From: Datura wrightii
Lineage: Eukaryota > Streptophyta > Magnoliopsida > Solanales > Solanaceae
DNA: 64,000 bases
Assembly (NCBI GenBank): GCA_035772735.1
Contig: JASDFA010000003.1
Span: forward strand, 158,341,001-158,405,000
Direction of reading: 5' to 3'
A model generated the notes under the pieces. That model made no database searches, was not told the origin of the DNA, and saw nothing but the letters and a program-made list of their open reading frames with translations. Position 1 is the stretch's first letter. Each line of letters starts with the position of its first letter. Made by a program: the position numbers and the translations under genes. Of the stretch, positions 61,293-64,000 are shown piece after piece.

Positions 61293-62700
61293 TCAAAATT
61301 GCGACAAAGGAAGGATCAGATTCTTCTTAGTCCAAGCTGGTAACCTGGTTCTATTAAGGACTGCACCAGGTATGCTTACCTTTTTCACGGCCTCGGACGT
61401 CTTCTGTTGCTTGGTTAAGGCAGAGAGTATACCTGGACACTCACCCTTGAGATGACCATTTCTACCACAATGGGTGCACAACCAGTTGTTGGAATCAGGC
61501 ACGTGACTGTTGTGAGGGTTGCGAGGAACACCAGAATTTAGATAATCCAATCCTTCACCTCTATCAAATCTTTGATTTGTCAGGCCAGTCAAAATTTTGG
61601 ATAAGGCTATCCATCGAAGAGACTTCTCAAGCTCGGCCTTGACATTAACCAGGTCTTGTTCAAGTTCTTTGTTTCTCTGTAGAGTGGCCGTGAGGCTTTG
61701 CTGAGATTTTTCAAGCTCTTCTTCCAGCTGATCCTGGAGATCATTGGCTTCATTTCCTTTTTCACCATAGGCAAATGCAACCTCCAACTTTTCATGCAAT
61801 TTCTTGTTCTCAGATGCGAGTACACTATATTTCTTTTCCATCTAGATGAGTTGAGTCACCATGACAGTTTTTTCAACCTCATACTCATCAAGATTTTCAT
61901 TCAGAGATTCCTTTTCTTTGGTGAGGTCATAGAAGGAATCAATCAACACATCTGCTAACGAACATAACTCTTTCTGAGTGTAATCCTTAAGATTTTATTT
62001 GGTGTCCAGAAAGGTTACCTCTTCATTTTCTTCATCATTGGATCTAGCCATGAGAGCAAATGGAGAATCAAAAATTGAGTTTCTGTCTTCCACCACCATC
62101 ATCGAGGCATCCTCAGGGCCTTCAAGCATATCTGATTCACTGGATGAGTCACCACAGGATGCTAGGGCTTGTTTGACAGCATGCTTTGCAACTTCTCTTC
62201 TTTTGAACTTCTCAAGGACCTGGTCCCTTCTTCTTCCCTTCACTACATTATACCTTGCATAATCTTTATATTTAGCTTTGTGCTGTGGGACATCTTTGAT
62301 AAAATGACCGGATTTCCCACACTTGTGACACAAGTCATTTTCATTTGTAAGCCTGCTCGTATTTTCCTTTCTGGGAAAACCTCCATTTCTTCTAATGACC
62401 TTCTGAAATATTTTCGTAAGGTAGGACATATCCTCATCTTCTTCACTGGAGATCTGCTTTGGTGGCCTTGAGAGCTAAATTTTTCTCCTTTGTGGACAGC
62501 TTCTTACTTAAGTCTTGCTGCCTTTTGAGTTCATAGGACTTCAGGTTCTCTATCAGTTCATCCATGGTGAGGGTCTGCAGATCTTGAGCTTCAGTGATAG
62601 CACCGACCTTGCTTTCTCGTGACTTGGGCAAGATGCTAAGGATTTTTCGAAGAAGCCTTGTGGTTGACTGACCTTCTTCGAGATTTGGTGGAGCAGTCAT
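61293..62700 (-). pseudogene. Copia Gag with internal deletion
   Basis: It starts MTAPPNLEEGQSTTR and runs at once into LLRKILSILPKSRESKV, the end of the UBN2-type Gag core, so the central core of the domain is missing without loss of frame. Then ITEAQDL and MDELIENLKSYELKRQQD, a frameshift near 62440, a CCHC knuckle (CHKCGKSGHFIKDVPQH, with the last Cys replaced) near 62320, and a long coiled coil (61620-61841). A second knuckle (CTHCGRNGHLKGEC) lies near 61450. TAA at 61995-61997 and TAG near 61842 interrupt it. Confidence 0.75.
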
Positions 62701-62744
62701 CTAAGCAAGGTCCTTCCTAGGTGTTAACCTTTTAGGAAGAACAT

Positions 62745-62757
62745 GCTCTGATACCAA
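62745..62757 (-). other. Primer binding site, initiator Met-tRNA type
   Basis: The minus strand TTGGTATCAGAGC lies one base from the 5' LTR end at 62759. Confidence 0.85.
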
Positions 62758-62758
62758 T

Positions 62759-63531
62759 TAATAGTTTATATGCGTCCACCAAATACAACGTAGAACCAGG
62801 TCCGTTACATGGTTCCTTAACATAAAATAGAAACTAAATAACACAAGAAATTTTATGTGGAAACCTCTTTACTCAAGAGAGTAACACCACGACCTACACT
62901 AGCAGGATTTCCAAAATCCACAACAACAGCCGGGCAAGTTCAGATACAAACTCATGTAACCTAGGAATTAACCTATTAATCCCTTCCCCCTTACAATACC
63001 TCTATTGTAAGCCTTTGCAATAACTCTATTACAAAGAAAACTAAAGGCTAACTCTAGCCTATCAAATAACGATTTTACAATCAGAAAATAGCTACCTACG
63101 AATGCTTCTCATAAGAGGAGTAGGTTTACAAATTAAGAACAAAAGACAAGGAATCAACAACCTAAAACTAAACAAATATACATGAAATGGCTCTGGTTCT
63201 TGTTGTTGTTGAGTCTTGTTTTCGGATGACTTTTGTAAGAAAGGAAGTGTCCTTCTTGTGTGTTTGCAAAAGTGAAGACCCATTTGTCTTGTGTCAAGCC
63301 TATATCAAAGATGATGGAGAGATAAATGGGATATTGTCCAGCGGATAAATGATAGGAGCAGTAGCAGTCTGACACTATGTTGTGGCAGCCGTGACAGGCT
63401 GTAAAGCTATTATTGACAACTGTGAGAGTTGACTTTTGCTAGAGAGAAATCTGGTCCCTGATCTGGTCCTCCAATAGGTTTGTCAAATCAGCAAAACTTA
63501 TGCATAGTACTTCAAGGTTTATGCTGCATCA
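62759..63531 (-). repeat. Copia 5' LTR (773 bp)
   Basis: Partner of 57007-57778; the terminal CA on the minus strand has become TA here. Confidence 0.9.
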
Positions 63532-64000
63532 AAGTCATTTTTCAGTAGCTTTATAGTGGAAAATACATCACCAATGGATTTCCCAGATATTTTCTTAGAC
63601 TTATAGATACAACTTTTAAGATTTTGCTGCAAGATCCATTATGTGTTTTCTTAAAATTTTCATGCTCCAAATTTCCCTAATGAGATCCATGTAATCTGAT
63701 TGCTGGATCTAGAAGTTCATAAGTTTAAAGTATTCAATCACCATGTTATCCTCTTGCCCAAATTTAAAAGTAATTAGGACATGGCCTGACCCTATTTTAG
63801 TATGATGGTCCACTCTGTTGATCTGGTAACTATTTGTCCTTTCCACATTGATGAACACCCTGTCTAGTTTCTTCTTATTATCTTTCTTTTCCTTTTATTA
63901 TATTGTTGTACCAAGTGAAATTATTATCTATGTAGCTTAGATCACACATACATAGTCATTCATGCAATTGATAAAAGGCGAACCCATCGGTGGCCCCCTA
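63532..64000 (-). pseudogene. Second LINE, endonuclease-side continuation
   Basis: On the minus strand the phrase RVFINVERTNSYQINRVDHHTK with GSGHVLITFKF-like residues is the end of the LINE endonuclease domain. It joins the 54638-57006 part once the copia insertion is removed. The rest lies outside the window. Confidence 0.6.

Larger units (their letters stand above)
57007..63531 (-). mobile_element. Sirevirus-type Ty1/copia element lacking pol (6,525 bp)
   Basis: LTRs 57007-57778 and 62759-63531; primer site for initiator Met-tRNA at 62745-62757; polypurine tract at about 57779-57795. Flanks TAGTC and AAGTC differ at one base. Gag part, tiny pol remnants and an env-like coiled-coil ORF are left; protease, integrase and most of RT/RNase H are gone. 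Gag style, env-like ORF and multiple polypurine tracts point to the Sirevirus (SIRE) lineage. It is inserted in the second LINE in the same orientation. Confidence 0.82.

Overview
This is a plant nuclear, gene-poor window, most likely from a Solanaceae genome (a Nicotiana, Solanum or Capsicum type). The evidence is Athila, Tekay and Sirevirus LTR elements of solanaceous type, TS/SolS-like SINE fragments, non-LTR elements with zf-RVT tails, and very AT-rich intergenic DNA. No intact protein-coding gene was found. The one host-like gene recognised, a cytosolic sulfotransferase at 41.7-42.7 kb, is broken.

Layout. 1-8912: an Athila-lineage Ty3/gypsy element on the minus strand (5' LTR on the right, primer site, Gag-Pol, non-coding spacer, env-like ORF running off the left edge), riddled with nonsense codons. 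8913-9971: MITE-like remnants and a 0.6-kb repeat. 9972-26187: a nested cluster. The outer element is a minus-strand Tekay chromovirus (PR-RT-RNaseH-INT-chromodomain, truncated on the right). Its long 3' LTR appears to be split by two clear solo LTRs (10521-13651 and 13890-15976) and a probable third (17066-22482). The third is itself interrupted by a 2.8-kb solo LTR at 17453-20283, flanked on each side by 216-bp direct repeats. 26223-27240: a 33-bp minisatellite and the second copy of the 0.6-kb repeat.

28272-40690: a degenerate LINE on the minus strand. Its 3' end was split by a complete 7,445-bp Athila-like element (28425-35869) that has 1,513-bp LTRs and a perfect 5-bp target duplication, but codes only for Gag and protease. 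40.9-41.7 kb: SINE fragments and an LTR scrap. 41721-42699: the sulfotransferase pseudogene. 42.86-43.74 kb: LINE tail on the plus strand. 43.7-48.5 kb: AT-rich DNA with two MITEs. 48558-54095: a Mutator-like element with long terminal inverted repeats, a decayed multi-exon transposase (plus strand) and a convergent GRF-type zinc-finger remnant (minus strand). 54638-64000: a second minus-strand LINE, split by a Sirevirus-type copia element (57007-63531). That element has lost nearly all of pol and part of Gag but keeps an env-like coiled-coil ORF and a multi-polypurine-tract region.

There is no cooperating gene system. What links the parts is insertion history and some structures shared between elements: a hairpin just after the last coding ORF of both Athila elements, a GC-rich cassette just 5' of the TATA box in several LTRs and also ahead of the env-like ORF, and repeated polypurine tracts. 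Coordinates, motifs and target duplications were read by eye from the sequence. Family names rest on recognition of conserved domains and were not checked by database search.
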